DNA of 64,000 nt from Paenibacillus sp. FSL R7-0273 (GCF_000758625.1 NZ_CP009283.1:571501-635500), one strand, 5' to 3'; shown: positions 52,725 through 61,937, numbered from the stretch's first letter. Made by a program: numbers and translations. Notes: generated by a model not told the origin, from the letters alone.

Positions 52725-52915
52725 GATGATTCCTCCCAAAAAAGTGTGTTTAGATCAGTGTTTAGAGCCCGTGCCAGCTTAATGCATAAATCCAAAGAAG
52801 GATTATATTTGTCATTTTCGATTAGGTTCACCGTTTGCCTGGCAACTCCAATCTCTTTTGACAGGGCAAGCTGTGACAAGCCGGACAGCTTTCTATACTC
52901 TGCGACCCTATTCAT
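52718..52915 (-). CDS. Small Xre/Cro-type helix-turn-helix regulator
   Basis: A 65-residue protein that is nearly all helix-turn-helix: YRKLSGLSQLALSKEIGV, ARQTVNLIENDKYNPSLDLCIKLARAL and a C-terminal FWEES, the pattern of the YozG/PF01381 group of small regulators often paired with a membrane protein. AGGAGGGG precedes the ATG. Two matching GTCA-N8-TGAC palindromes upstream are its likely operators, and it probably represses its own two-gene operon. Confidence 0.88.
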   Translation of the reverse strand: MNRVAEYRKLSGLSQLALSKEIGVARQTVNLIENDKYNPSLDLCIKLARALNTDLNTLFWEESSC

Positions 52916-52931
52916 AAGCCCCTCCTAGAAA

Positions 52932-52999
52932 GTCATATATATGTGACTTTTATAATGACATCTTAACTGCATTCATCCAATATGTCAAATATATATGAC
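52932..52999 (-). promoter_or_regulatory. Two spaced palindromic operators of the Xre operon
   Basis: GTCATATATATGTGAC (52932-52947) and GTCAAATATATATGAC (52984-52999), each GTCA-N8-TGAC. Their centres are 52 bases apart, close to five helical turns. A TATAAA-like -10 box on the minus strand (52949-52954) lies just inside the first, so binding should repress. Confidence 0.65.
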
Positions 53000-53076
53000 A
53001 CCTTTTATGAATTGTGTAATTTAGCAGTTGTAAAAAACGGTAGCCCCATGGTTCATCATATTCATAAAAACGCCTC

Positions 53077-53120
53077 ATTTACGAACAATAACGAAAACAT
53101 CACGTACAATGTTCGTATTT
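53077..53120 (+). promoter_or_regulatory. PurBox pair, probable PurR operator of pbuG
   Basis: ATTTACGAACAAT (53077-53089) and, inverted, AATGTTCGTATTT (53108-53120). Each matches the Bacillus PurBox consensus AWWWCCGAACWWT at 12 of 13 positions, with inverted orientation and 18-base separation just upstream of the -35 box. PurR itself is not in the window. Confidence 0.65.
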
Positions 53121-53124
53121 ACCA

Positions 53125-53154
53125 TTGACAAGTCATGTTAGTTACACCTAAAAT
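53125..53154 (+). promoter_or_regulatory. Promoter of pbuG
   Basis: TTGACA and TAAAAT with an 18-base spacer, upstream of the riboswitch. Confidence 0.75.
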
Positions 53155-53176
53155 AAAAAAGCGTTGAGCAGCAAAA

Positions 53177-53249
53177 TTATTCGTATAATTTCAGGGATCG
53201 GCCTGGAAGTCTCTACGAGGTCACCGTAATGACCTGGCTACGATTAAAA
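53177..53249 (+). promoter_or_regulatory. Guanine-class purine riboswitch
   Basis: Matches the purine aptamer: P1 strands TTATTCGTA and TACGATTAA, the TCGTATAAT core, the GGCCTGG/CCTGG-type stems with loops, TCTCTACGAGG and the closing GGCTACGA. The specificity base (C of GCTACG, position 74 in xpt numbering) points to guanine/hypoxanthine rather than adenine. It lies in the leader of a purine permease gene. Confidence 0.92.
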
Positions 53250-53290
53250 AGAGCGATTCCATGGAAACCTTCGGCTCGTAAGGCTGAGGG

Positions 53291-53345
53291 GAGATGAGGG
53301 AGCTTCTCTTTTTTCGGGCCGGTGTCGATCAGATGCCGGCTTTTC
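53291..53345 (+). terminator. Terminator part of the purine riboswitch
   Basis: Two hairpins follow the aptamer: GGGAGA/TCTCTT followed by Ts (to 53315), and GCCGG/CCGGC (53318-53340) with TTTT. The first or second should form when ligand is bound; which is used is not clear from sequence. Confidence 0.6.
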
Positions 53346-53387
53346 TATGCGCTCATACACAAACACATACCTTAGGGGGAGAAACAA

Positions 53388-54788
53388 TTGAACCGCTTTT
53401 TCAAATTGAAAGAAAACGGCACTACCGTACGTACAGAGATCATGGCCGGTATCACCACCTTTATGGCAATGGCGTACATTCTGTCCGTTAACCCAAGTAC
53501 GCTTACAGCTTTCGGCCGTATCGACATGGGCTGGTATTCCGTATTCCTGGCTACAGCGCTTGCTGCAGGGATATTCACGATTGCCATGGGTTTGTTCATC
53601 AACTTCCCGGTAGCTCTGGCGCCTGGTATGGGCCTTAATGCATATTTCGCTTCCGTAATACTGGCTTCACAGACAACTGAGCATGAGTTCACCTGGCAAA
53701 TGGGTCTGACCGCCGTATTCATTTCCGGTCTGATCTTCATTCTGTTAACGGTAACCAGAGTCCGGCAGCTCCTGCTTACCGCAATTCCGGACAGCCTTAA
53801 GCATGCAATTACAGTTGGTATCGGGATGTTCATCACTATTATCGGTCTTAAAAATAGCGGACTGATGACCATCGGCGTTGAAGCCGGCAGCGACATTCCT
53901 GCTAACAAATTTACAGACGTACTGTCCTTTGAGACAGTAATCCATATGGGCAGCCTGGAGAACACCAGTGTCCAGCTCGTTATCATCGGCCTCCTGCTGA
54001 TTGCCATTCTGATGGTGCTGCAGGTACGCGGCGCAATCCTGTTCGGTATTCTTGGTACAACGCTCGTGGCTATTCTGATGGGCGCGGTTGATTTCAGCTC
54101 GCTGAGCAGCCCGCAGACGCCATGGATTCCGGATTTCACCCAGCTGAACTTCCTGGAATTTGACTGGGACGGCATCATGCACACCGGTATCGTATCGGCA
54201 ATCGCGACCTTTACCTTTGTAGAGCTGTTTGATACCTTCGGCACACTGGTTGGTACTGCTGAACGTGCGGGTATTATGAAGAACAAAGAAGAAGGCAAGA
54301 GACGTGTTGGTAACGCAATGTTTGTAGATGCGATCGCTGTAACAGGCGGTGCAATGCTCGGTACTTCCACTACTACTGCTTATGTAGAAAGTGCTGCCGG
54401 TGTTGCTGAAGGCGGACGTACAGGTCTTACTGCCGTAACTACAGGTGTATGCTTCCTGCTCGCATTATTCCTTGCTCCGGTAGTTGCCCTGATTCCGGGT
54501 TCGGCTACTGCAGCTGCTCTGATTGTTGTTGGTGTACTTATGGCCCAATCCATCCGTGAAATTGATTTTCAGGATATGGTTTACGCTATTCCGGCCTTCC
54601 TGACCTTTGCGATTATGCCTTTCACTTACAACATCGCTAACGGGATTTCGTTCGGTATCGTTACTTATGTTATTCTGGCTGGTGTAGCCAACATTGCCGG
54701 CAAAAAGAAATATGATATCCACTGGATGATGTGGGTGCTGGCGGTTCTGATTGTTCTGCGTTATGTATTTTTCGGCAGCGCAGGCTAA
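53388..54788 (+). CDS. pbuG: NCS2 family guanine/hypoxanthine permease
   Basis: A 466-residue membrane protein with 12-14 helices of the AzgA/PbuG branch. Signatures are TEIMAGITTFMAMAYILSVNP, LAPGMGLNAYF, GLKNSGLM, TFTFVELFDTFGTLVGTAERAG and MLGTSTTTAYVESAAGVAEGGRTG. It imports guanine and hypoxanthine by proton symport. TTG start after GGGGGAG. It has double control: a PurBox pair at the promoter and a guanine riboswitch in the leader, as known for pbuG in B. subtilis. The identity as PbuG rather than PbuO or adenine permeases is supported by these signals. Confidence 0.92.
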   Translation: MNRFFKLKENGTTVRTEIMAGITTFMAMAYILSVNPSTLTAFGRIDMGWYSVFLATALAAGIFTIAMGLFINFPVALAPGMGLNAYFASVILASQTTEHEFTWQMGLTAVFISGLIFILLTVTRVRQLLLTAIPDSLKHAITVGIGMFITIIGLKNSGLMTIGVEAGSDIPANKFTDVLSFETVIHMGSLENTSVQLVIIGLLLIAILMVLQVRGAILFGILGTTLVAILMGAVDFSSLSSPQTPWIPDFTQLNFLEFDWDGIMHTGIVSAIATFTFVELFDTFGTLVGTAERAGIMKNKEEGKRRVGNAMFVDAIAVTGGAMLGTSTTTAYVESAAGVAEGGRTGLTAVTTGVCFLLALFLAPVVALIPGSATAAALIVVGVLMAQSIREIDFQDMVYAIPAFLTFAIMPFTYNIANGISFGIVTYVILAGVANIAGKKKYDIHWMMWVLAVLIVLRYVFFGSAG

Positions 54789-54808
54789 TGCCTTATATAG
54801 TACAACAC

Positions 54809-54846
54809 GGCGGCTCCTTCAGAGATGAAGGGGCTGCTTTTTTATT
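54809..54846 (+). terminator. Terminator of pbuG
   Basis: GCGGCTCCTTCA pairs with TGAAGGGGCTGC (one G-T pair) around GAGA, followed by seven Ts. Confidence 0.85.
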
Positions 54847-54949
54847 TTCCGGACTCCGGCCCAATTTCTGCCACTTCCTGAATATTGAGCCCAGCTTGGT
54901 CTTTCCATCATCCGGTATTTAGATTATATTGTTGAAGAGGTGATGTGAG

Positions 54950-56959
54950 TTGTCCGGCATCTTGTCCAGGATATATAACTCCTGCAAAAACAACCCCTGG
55001 CCGCTGCTGCTGTTCGTGCTCGGGGCAATTGTTCGGATTGTGTACATAGGCTCGGTTCCGCCGGGCTTGAATCAGGATGAGGCATCCATCGGCTATGATG
55101 CCTACGCTATTCTTCATTACGGGATCGACCGCAACGGCGTTCATCTGCCAGTTCATCTTATAGCCTGGGGCAGCGGGCAAAATGCGCTTTATGCATACCT
55201 GTCCATGCCTTTTATTCTGCTGTTCGGGCTGACTCCGCTGTCTGTGCGGGCACTCAGTGTATTTATGGGGCTGGCGGGAATGATTTTCTTCTATTTAATA
55301 ATGAAACGGCTATTTCCTTCCCGGACGGCAGGTATCGCTGCCATGTTCTTTATAGCCGTTAACCCTTGGCATATTATGATGTCGAGATGGGCTTTGGAAT
55401 CCAACCTGTTCCCCACCCTGATTTTGATTGCATTCTACTGCCTGCTGCGGTCTGTCCAGTCTGCGGATTCACGCTGGACCTATGCTTTTACCGCTGTGCT
55501 GGCCCTATCTTTATATGCCTACGGAACGGCCTATTTCTTTGTTCCTGTGTTTGCTGCGGGATCTGCAATTCTTCTATTATACTGCAAAGCAATTAAAGTC
55601 CGGACATTGCTCTGGAATGCCCTGCTGTTTGTGTTGCTGTCCCTCCCCATATTATTATTTATAATAATCAATCATTATAATGCACTGCAGGCGGTCACAA
55701 CGCCGCTGTTCACTGTTCCGAAGCTTACGATGCCGCGGGTGGAGGAGATTTCTTCTGTATTCGGCGGACAGCTGTTTAAGACTGCAGCAGGGAATTTTCA
55801 TGAGTTTCTGTCTATCCTGTGGAGCGGAAGCGACGGTCTGCCGTGGAACTCCATATCCTGGTACGGTTATGCATACCCGCTTGCCCTGCCCTTCGCGCTC
55901 CTTGGGCTGATTGTCATGATCCGGGCAATCCGGAAGCACCCGCGCAAGGAGGCGGGCAGAGGGGTTCTGCTTATCTGGCTGCTGTCAGCGGTGCTGATGG
56001 CCTTTATTACAACGGTAAATATTAACCGGATCAACATTGTGTTTTATCCGCTGATTATGCTGGCGGCAGCCGGCTTCATCTGGCTCTATTCCAGAATAAA
56101 GCCGGCCGGCATTCTGGCCGCTGCTGTCTTTGCCGTCATGTTTGGCTCCTTTGCAACTGTTTATTTCCGTGATTATCCCGGACAAATCGGTCCGTCCTTC
56201 CATGAATCTGCAGGGGAGGCGATCCGTTATGCATCCCGGAACACCGGATGGAACATATTCGTAACCGATGATATCAACATGCCTTATATTTATGTGCTGT
56301 TCTATGAGCGGATTAATCCTCATGACTTTCAGGATACTGTCGTTTACAGTAACCCCGGCGGCGCATTTCAGCAGGTCACGGAGTTTGGCAGGTACAGCTT
56401 CGGCAAGCCGGCAGTGCTGGAAGCGAACTCTGCCTATGTGATTAGTAACTATTCCGGGCTTCCGGCAGCATTTAACGGAGAATATACCTTGAAGGAATTT
56501 GCCCATTATACGGTCCTTATTACCGGTGATTATGAAGGGGGTGCCTCCTCCCCGGGCCTGCCGGATAGCAGCGGGCTGCTGAACGGAGGCTTTGAGGAGG
56601 GCGCGGCCGGCTGGGTGTTTTCAGCGGGAACGGGAGTTGCCGGCAATAATCCGTACTCGGGAAGCCTGCTAGCCTATCTGGATGCAGGGGCGGACAAAAC
56701 CGTTGCCCAGAGCTTCACGGTCCAGCCGGAGCCGGGAGAATATACGCTGGCCGTTATGGCAAGCGCCGGCGGCAGCGGAGGAAGGATCAGTCTGCTTGTG
56801 AACGGTAATCTGCAGGCTGAGGCGGAAGTGACAGCGGGAGATGCGTATCATGAGATACGGCTTCCGGCTGTTAACCTTAGTCAGGGAGACCTGGCTGAGG
56901 TTATTATAACCGGCGGGAACGGCTGGATTAACATTGATGAGGTGAGGTTGGAACGATGA
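54950..56959 (+). CDS. GT39-like (GT-C) glycosyltransferase with C-terminal carbohydrate-binding-like domain
   Basis: A 669-residue membrane protein with about ten helices in the first 400 residues. An acidic motif NQDEASIGYDAYAI (about residue 41), after helix 1, is typical of GT-C enzymes of the PMT/ArnT group using polyprenyl-phosphate sugars. Residues about 540-669 form a beta-rich domain (LLNGGFEEGAAGW ... INIDEVRLER) like carbohydrate-binding modules (CBM_4_9), presumably outside the cell. TTG start after GAGGTGAT. Its stop overlaps the next gene by four bases (ATGA). Sugar and acceptor unknown. Confidence 0.85.
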   Translation: MSGILSRIYNSCKNNPWPLLLFVLGAIVRIVYIGSVPPGLNQDEASIGYDAYAILHYGIDRNGVHLPVHLIAWGSGQNALYAYLSMPFILLFGLTPLSVRALSVFMGLAGMIFFYLIMKRLFPSRTAGIAAMFFIAVNPWHIMMSRWALESNLFPTLILIAFYCLLRSVQSADSRWTYAFTAVLALSLYAYGTAYFFVPVFAAGSAILLLYCKAIKVRTLLWNALLFVLLSLPILLFIIINHYNALQAVTTPLFTVPKLTMPRVEEISSVFGGQLFKTAAGNFHEFLSILWSGSDGLPWNSISWYGYAYPLALPFALLGLIVMIRAIRKHPRKEAGRGVLLIWLLSAVLMAFITTVNINRINIVFYPLIMLAAAGFIWLYSRIKPAGILAAAVFAVMFGSFATVYFRDYPGQIGPSFHESAGEAIRYASRNTGWNIFVTDDINMPYIYVLFYERINPHDFQDTVVYSNPGGAFQQVTEFGRYSFGKPAVLEANSAYVISNYSGLPAAFNGEYTLKEFAHYTVLITGDYEGGASSPGLPDSSGLLNGGFEEGAAGWVFSAGTGVAGNNPYSGSLLAYLDAGADKTVAQSFTVQPEPGEYTLAVMASAGGSGGRISLLVNGNLQAEAEVTAGDAYHEIRLPAVNLSQGDLAEVIITGGNGWINIDEVRLER

Positions 56960-59900
56960 AAAATCTACGCGCGGCCGCAGTCTTTATGCTTATGCTGCTG
57001 ATGTTCGTACTTCCGGTAACCAGTATTTATGCAGAAGGGAATCTGCTGCAGAATCCCGGGTTTGAGGACGGGGAGGAGGGAGCGCCGTCCGGCTGGACGA
57101 AGGATGCCTGGATTGCCGGGGATGGCGCAGGTATTCTGTCCGTCCAGTCTGAGGAGGTTCATTCGGGCAGCAAATCGGCTGTTATCGAGAATTTTGAACC
57201 GAATCACCTGAAATGGGTTCAGACCCTTACCGTCACACCGGGCAGCTACTACAGGATTTCCGGATATATCAAAGTTGCCAGCATTGCCGGCGAAGGCTTC
57301 GGCGCCAATATATTTCCGGTCGGCATCGGCGGCGGATACCCCGCCACAACGGATACTGGCGGGGCTTGGCAATATCTTGAGTTTATCGGCCAGACCGGAA
57401 GCGAGCAGACCGAGCTTGCCGTTGGAGCAGCCCTAGGCGGCTATGCCAACCTTATTCAAGGGAAAGCCTATTTCGATGATCTGTCTGTAGAACAGCTGGA
57501 GACCCTTCCGGAGGGAGCAGGCTTCATTTCTCTAGATACCGGGACAGCCGTTCCTGCCGATAACAGTGGTACTGAAACTGTACCCCATAAGGTCTCACCG
57601 GCTAAGATCCTGCTCATCTCGGCAGCATTCAGCGTGTTTTTTGCCCTGATGTACAATAGAGGGCTGCGCAGCAGCAAGCTGCTTGGCCAGACGGACATTG
57701 TTTACACAAGATGGCTGTATGTGGCATTCGCGGGCGCCTTTATTCTGCGTATCTGGATCGGCATTACTGCACAAGGCTACGAAAATGATATGAACACCTT
57801 CATTGCCTGGGGCCAGCGTCTGGTTGACAAGGGGCCGGGCGGCTTCTACGAGGAAGGCTATTTCGCGGACTACCCGCCCGGCTATTTGTACATATTATAT
57901 CTGCTGAGCGCCCTCCGCGGACTGTTCGGCCTGACGCACGGCTCGGCGGGAGAGATGCTGCTGTTTAAAATGCCGGCTATTCTTTCGGATCTTGTACTGG
58001 GCGTGCTCATTTACAAGATTGGTAGCAAGAAGCTGGGCGGCGGAATGGCTATGGGCCTGATGCTGCTGTACTTGTTCAATCCGGCTGTATTGATGGATTC
58101 CTCCGCCTGGGGGCAGGCTGATTCCTTCTTTATGATCTTCCTGCTGCTCAGCATTATGGGGGCAGCGGACAAAACCTTTATCCGTTCAGCCATCTTCTTT
58201 GCTATTGCTGTGCTTGTTAAGCCCCAGGCGCTGATCTTTACACCTGTGCTGATGTTCGCCTTTTATCATCACCGGGCCTGGAAGCAGCTGGCCTACGGCG
58301 CGCTGTACGGCCTCGGGGCCTTTATCCTGCTGGCAGCTCCATTCTTCTGGAATAACGGCGGCTTCATCGGGCTGATCGATCTGTATAAGAGTACTTTGTC
58401 ATCATATCCGTATTCGACGGTTAATGCGTTCAACCTGTATGCCCTCACCGGGCCGATGTGGTCAGCGATGGATGTAACCTGGCTGGGCATCACTTACCGT
58501 GTCTGGGGTTTTATTTTTATCCTGGCCGCAGTTGCAGCAGCAGCCTATTATTCATTCCGCAAAGACCGCAAGGAGCTGTCCAAGTCTTATTTTATAGCGA
58601 TCGTACTAATTGCCGTCGTCTTCGTGCTCGGCACCAAAATGCATGAGCGTTATATCTATCCGGCTCTCATTCTCTGCCTCTTCAGTTATATGGAGAGCAA
58701 GGACCGGCGGTTTCTGACGATGTTCCTGGGCTTTACGCTGACGCAATATATTAATGTCGGCTATACCCTGGCTCATCTCAATGCCGGCGGCAACCCGCCG
58801 ACAGACGGGATTGTTATTGTTACATCTATAGCCAATCTCGGATTGCTGGTCTATACGCTGTATACCGGGTATATGGTATATATCCGCAAACAAATCAAGC
58901 CGCTTGCCCCTCCGGCTACAGCCGCTGAGCATTATGCAGCTGATCTGGCGCTAGCTGAAAGCATCCGGCCGCTCGAAGCCGCAGGCAAGTCCAAGTTCAG
59001 GCTGCAGCGTAAGGACTGGATCTGGATGCTTGCCATTACGGCAGTTTATACAGTCATTGCCCTGGTTAATCTCGGTTCAACTAAGGCGCCGGAAACGTTA
59101 TGGGAGCCTGCAGCCATCGGCGAGAGCTTCTATGCTGATCTTGGCCAGAGCAGACAGCTGGAGAATGTAAAGATATTCGGCGGTGTAGGTACCGGTAAGT
59201 TTAAGCTCGAATTCAGCGAAACGCCGGACGTGTGGGGAAGCCCGCTGGATGTAAGCGAGGATGTCGGCAATGTCTTCATCTGGAAAAGCCAGCCGCTGAA
59301 CGTAGCAGCAAGGTATGTGAAGCTTACTGTAACTTCGCCTGGATTCACTCTGAATGAAATTGCTTTCTATGAGCAGGGAGGGAACAAAACCCCGCTGCCT
59401 GTAGCCGGTGTAACTCCGGATGCCGGTGCAGCTGCCAAAAGAGGCGAGCCTGCCAATCTGTTTGATGAGCAGTCGCTAGTTCCGGCACACTCAAATTTTA
59501 TGAACAGCACTTATTTTGACGAGATCTACCATGCCCGTACTGCATATGAGCATTTCCACGGCATTGTAGCTTACGAAAATACTCACCCGCCGCTCGGCAA
59601 AATTCTGATCGGAGCCGGGATGGAGCTGTTCGGCGTCAATCCGTTCGGCTGGCGGATTATCGGCACCCTGTTCGGGGCGGCGATGCTGCCGCTGATTTAT
59701 ATGATGGGCCTACGGCTGTTCGGCAGAACCCGTTACGCTGCGCTGGCAGCCGGATTGTTCGCGCTGGATTTCATGCATTTTACCCAGACGCGTATTTCCA
59801 CCATTGATGTGTACGGCGTATTCTTCATCATGCTGATGTTCTATTTCATGCAGCGCTATTTTACAATGAACTTTTACCGTGTTCCGCTGCGCAAAACCCT

Positions 59901-60774
59901 GGTTCCGCTGTTTTGGGCAGGCCTCTTCTTCGGTATAGGGGTTGCGTCCAAGTGGATCGTTCTGTATGGGGGAGCCGGGCTGGCAGTTATGCTCGCGTTA
60001 TCGCTGTTCGACCGCTATAGGGAATACAAGGCAGCAGGGCGTATGCTTGCAGAAGGAAAGCTGGGTGACCAGGAGATCAAGACCGCCTGCCGGACAGCCG
60101 ACAGATCCTTCTGGAAGAACACTATCATTACACTTGCCAGCTGTGTCGGCTTCTTTGTCATTATTCCGGTAATAGTCTATAGCCTGTCCTTTATTCCGGT
60201 GCTGTCCGTTACTACAGAAGGCTATACTATAAAAGGGCTGATTGATGCCCAGAAGAACATGTATAACTATCACAGCCAGCTGGTAGCCACGCATCCGTTT
60301 TCCTCCTCCTGGTGGGAATGGCCGTTTATGAAACGTCCGGTCTGGTTCTTCAGCGGCGGTGAAGGACTGCCGGAGGGCCAGGTGAGCAGTATTGTTACTA
60401 TGGGTAATCCGCTGATCTGGTGGACCGGGATTTTTGCAATGCTTGGCGCAGTGTGGCTTACCATCAGGAACAAAGAGAAGCACCTGTACATGCTCTGGAT
60501 CGCCTTTTTGTCGCAATATGTGCCATGGATGCTCGTTCCGCGCGAGACGTTCCTGTATCACTATTTTGCAATGGTGCCGTTTATCATCCTGGCTATTGTA
60601 TATGTAATGAAACAGCTGGACAGCAGGGTTCCCGGAGCCTCCAAAATCCGTTATGCTTATGTGGCTGCGGCGGCTATACTCTTCATTATGTTCTATCCGG
60701 TGCTGTCAGGAATGCAGGTTAGTGCCGACTATGTAAATATCGTGCTGCGCTGGTTCCCTTCCTGGGTATTCTAG
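56956..60774 (+). CDS. Double GT-C glycosyltransferase: lectin-like domain, Gpi18-like unit, F5/8-like domain, PMT unit
   Basis: A 1272-residue protein, unusually long. Signal peptide (1-26), CBM-like domain (28-185, NLLQNPGFEDGEEGAPSGW), membrane helix (~213-232). Then comes a first GT-C unit (245-690) with ENDMNTFIAWGQ...FADYPPGYLYIL, like Gpi18-related mannosyltransferases, and a discoidin (F5/8C)-like beta domain (about 714-810). Last is a second unit of the protein O-mannosyltransferase family with YFDEIYHARTAYEHF and THPPLGKILIG (about 852-885). Two catalytic units on one chain suggest sequential sugar transfer outside the membrane; that is inference. The start overlaps the previous stop. 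Confidence 0.85.
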   Translation: MKNLRAAAVFMLMLLMFVLPVTSIYAEGNLLQNPGFEDGEEGAPSGWTKDAWIAGDGAGILSVQSEEVHSGSKSAVIENFEPNHLKWVQTLTVTPGSYYRISGYIKVASIAGEGFGANIFPVGIGGGYPATTDTGGAWQYLEFIGQTGSEQTELAVGAALGGYANLIQGKAYFDDLSVEQLETLPEGAGFISLDTGTAVPADNSGTETVPHKVSPAKILLISAAFSVFFALMYNRGLRSSKLLGQTDIVYTRWLYVAFAGAFILRIWIGITAQGYENDMNTFIAWGQRLVDKGPGGFYEEGYFADYPPGYLYILYLLSALRGLFGLTHGSAGEMLLFKMPAILSDLVLGVLIYKIGSKKLGGGMAMGLMLLYLFNPAVLMDSSAWGQADSFFMIFLLLSIMGAADKTFIRSAIFFAIAVLVKPQALIFTPVLMFAFYHHRAWKQLAYGALYGLGAFILLAAPFFWNNGGFIGLIDLYKSTLSSYPYSTVNAFNLYALTGPMWSAMDVTWLGITYRVWGFIFILAAVAAAAYYSFRKDRKELSKSYFIAIVLIAVVFVLGTKMHERYIYPALILCLFSYMESKDRRFLTMFLGFTLTQYINVGYTLAHLNAGGNPPTDGIVIVTSIANLGLLVYTLYTGYMVYIRKQIKPLAPPATAAEHYAADLALAESIRPLEAAGKSKFRLQRKDWIWMLAITAVYTVIALVNLGSTKAPETLWEPAAIGESFYADLGQSRQLENVKIFGGVGTGKFKLEFSETPDVWGSPLDVSEDVGNVFIWKSQPLNVAARYVKLTVTSPGFTLNEIAFYEQGGNKTPLPVAGVTPDAGAAAKRGEPANLFDEQSLVPAHSNFMNSTYFDEIYHARTAYEHFHGIVAYENTHPPLGKILIGAGMELFGVNPFGWRIIGTLFGAAMLPLIYMMGLRLFGRTRYAALAAGLFALDFMHFTQTRISTIDVYGVFFIMLMFYFMQRYFTMNFYRVPLRKTLVPLFWAGLFFGIGVASKWIVLYGGAGLAVMLALSLFDRYREYKAAGRMLAEGKLGDQEIKTACRTADRSFWKNTIITLASCVGFFVIIPVIVYSLSFIPVLSVTTEGYTIKGLIDAQKNMYNYHSQLVATHPFSSSWWEWPFMKRPVWFFSGGEGLPEGQVSSIVTMGNPLIWWTGIFAMLGAVWLTIRNKEKHLYMLWIAFLSQYVPWMLVPRETFLYHYFAMVPFIILAIVYVMKQLDSRVPGASKIRYAYVAAAAILFIMFYPVLSGMQVSADYVNIVLRWFPSWVF

Positions 60775-60789
60775 GGAGGAGCCAGCCCT

Positions 60790-60943
60790 AATGAAGTAAA
60801 GCTCCATAAAACTAAGGCGTATGCTTTCGAAGCGAGTTTTGTACGAAGTAATACAGGGAAGCTCATGCTCACAAAACAAAGTGTATGCTTCCGGAGCGAG
60901 TTTTATTGCGAAGCATCTCAATGAAGTAAAGCTCCATAAAACT
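60790..60943. repeat. Pair of direct repeats between glycosyltransferase genes
   Basis: AATGAAGTAAAGCTCCATAA... occurs at 60790-60813 and again at 60920-60943 (24 identical bases). Between them GTATGCTTTCGAAGCGAG (60819) and GTATGCTTCCGGAGCGAG (60883) are near copies, each followed by TTTT and a GCGAAG/ACGAAG word. No coding sense; the last copy ends just before the GT2 ribosome binding site. Confidence 0.75.
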
Positions 60944-60959
60944 TTTAGGAGGAACAAAG

Positions 60960-61937
60960 GTGAAAGCCAGATACAGTGTAATTGTCCCGATGTACAATGA
61001 GGAGGAGGTCATCCAGCATACGTATGAGCGCCTCAAAAAGGTTATGGACGAATGCGGCGACTCCTACGAGCTGGTCTTCGTTAACGATGGCAGCCGTGAC
61101 CGTACGGCTGAGATTATGCGCGGGATCAGCAGCCGTGACGGGAATGTCAAGCTGATTGACTTCTCGCGCAATTTCGGCCATCAGGTCGCGATTACCGCCG
61201 GGATGGATTATGCTGAAGGGCAGGCGGTGGTTGTTATTGATGCCGATCTTCAGGACCCGCCTGAGGTTATCCTGCAGATGATTGCGAAGTGGAAGGAGGG
61301 CTATGAGGTGGTCTACGCCAAGCGGCTTAAGCGCCACGGGGAGACTCTGTTCAAAAAAGTGACCGCCAAGCTCTTCTACCGTCTGCTGAGCAGCATGACA
61401 AGCGTGGAGATTCCTACCGATACCGGTGATTTCCGGCTGATTGACCGCAAGGTATGCGATGTGCTGCGCGGCCTGAAGGAGAAAAACCGTTATGTCCGGG
61501 GGCTGGTAAGCTGGGTAGGCTTCCGCCAGACGATGGTTGAATATGTGCGTGAGGAGCGCTTTGCCGGAGAAACCAAGTATCCGCTGAAGAAAATGGTCCG
61601 GTTTGCCCTGGACGGCATCACCTCCTTCTCTCATAAACCGCTCAAAATCGCATCCTATGTCGGCTTCTTTCTGGCCTTTTCCAGTTTCTTATATCTGTTC
61701 TTCATCCTGTTCCAAAAGCTGTTTACCACCTGGGCGGTTCCCGGCTGGACCTCCATTGTAGGCGTCAATCTGCTGTTTAACGGGATCGTGCTGATGCTGC
61801 TCGGGGTGATCGGCGAATATATCGGGCGGATCTACGATGAGTCGAAGGACCGGCCGCTGTATATTGTACGGGAGACCCGGGGGTATGAGGACGGTGAATA
61901 TCCTGACAAGCGGGAAGGCAGACGTTATGAAAAATAA
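60960..61937 (+). CDS. GT2 glycosyltransferase, polyprenyl-phosphate-sugar synthase-like (DPM1/GtrB type)
   Basis: A 325-residue protein with an N-terminal GT-A domain (YSVIVPMYNEEEVI, VNDGSRDRTAEI, DFSRNFGHQVAITAGMDYA, the metal motif DADLQDPPE, and TDTGDFRLIDRKV) and two C-terminal membrane helices (about 232-258, 268-292). This is the GtrB/YkcC layout, which charges undecaprenyl phosphate with a sugar at the inner face. GTG start after GGAGGAAC. It overlaps the gtrA-family gene by 11 bases. It could supply donors for the GT-C enzymes upstream. Confidence 0.93.
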   Translation: MKARYSVIVPMYNEEEVIQHTYERLKKVMDECGDSYELVFVNDGSRDRTAEIMRGISSRDGNVKLIDFSRNFGHQVAITAGMDYAEGQAVVVIDADLQDPPEVILQMIAKWKEGYEVVYAKRLKRHGETLFKKVTAKLFYRLLSSMTSVEIPTDTGDFRLIDRKVCDVLRGLKEKNRYVRGLVSWVGFRQTMVEYVREERFAGETKYPLKKMVRFALDGITSFSHKPLKIASYVGFFLAFSSFLYLFFILFQKLFTTWAVPGWTSIVGVNLLFNGIVLMLLGVIGEYIGRIYDESKDRPLYIVRETRGYEDGEYPDKREGRRYEK

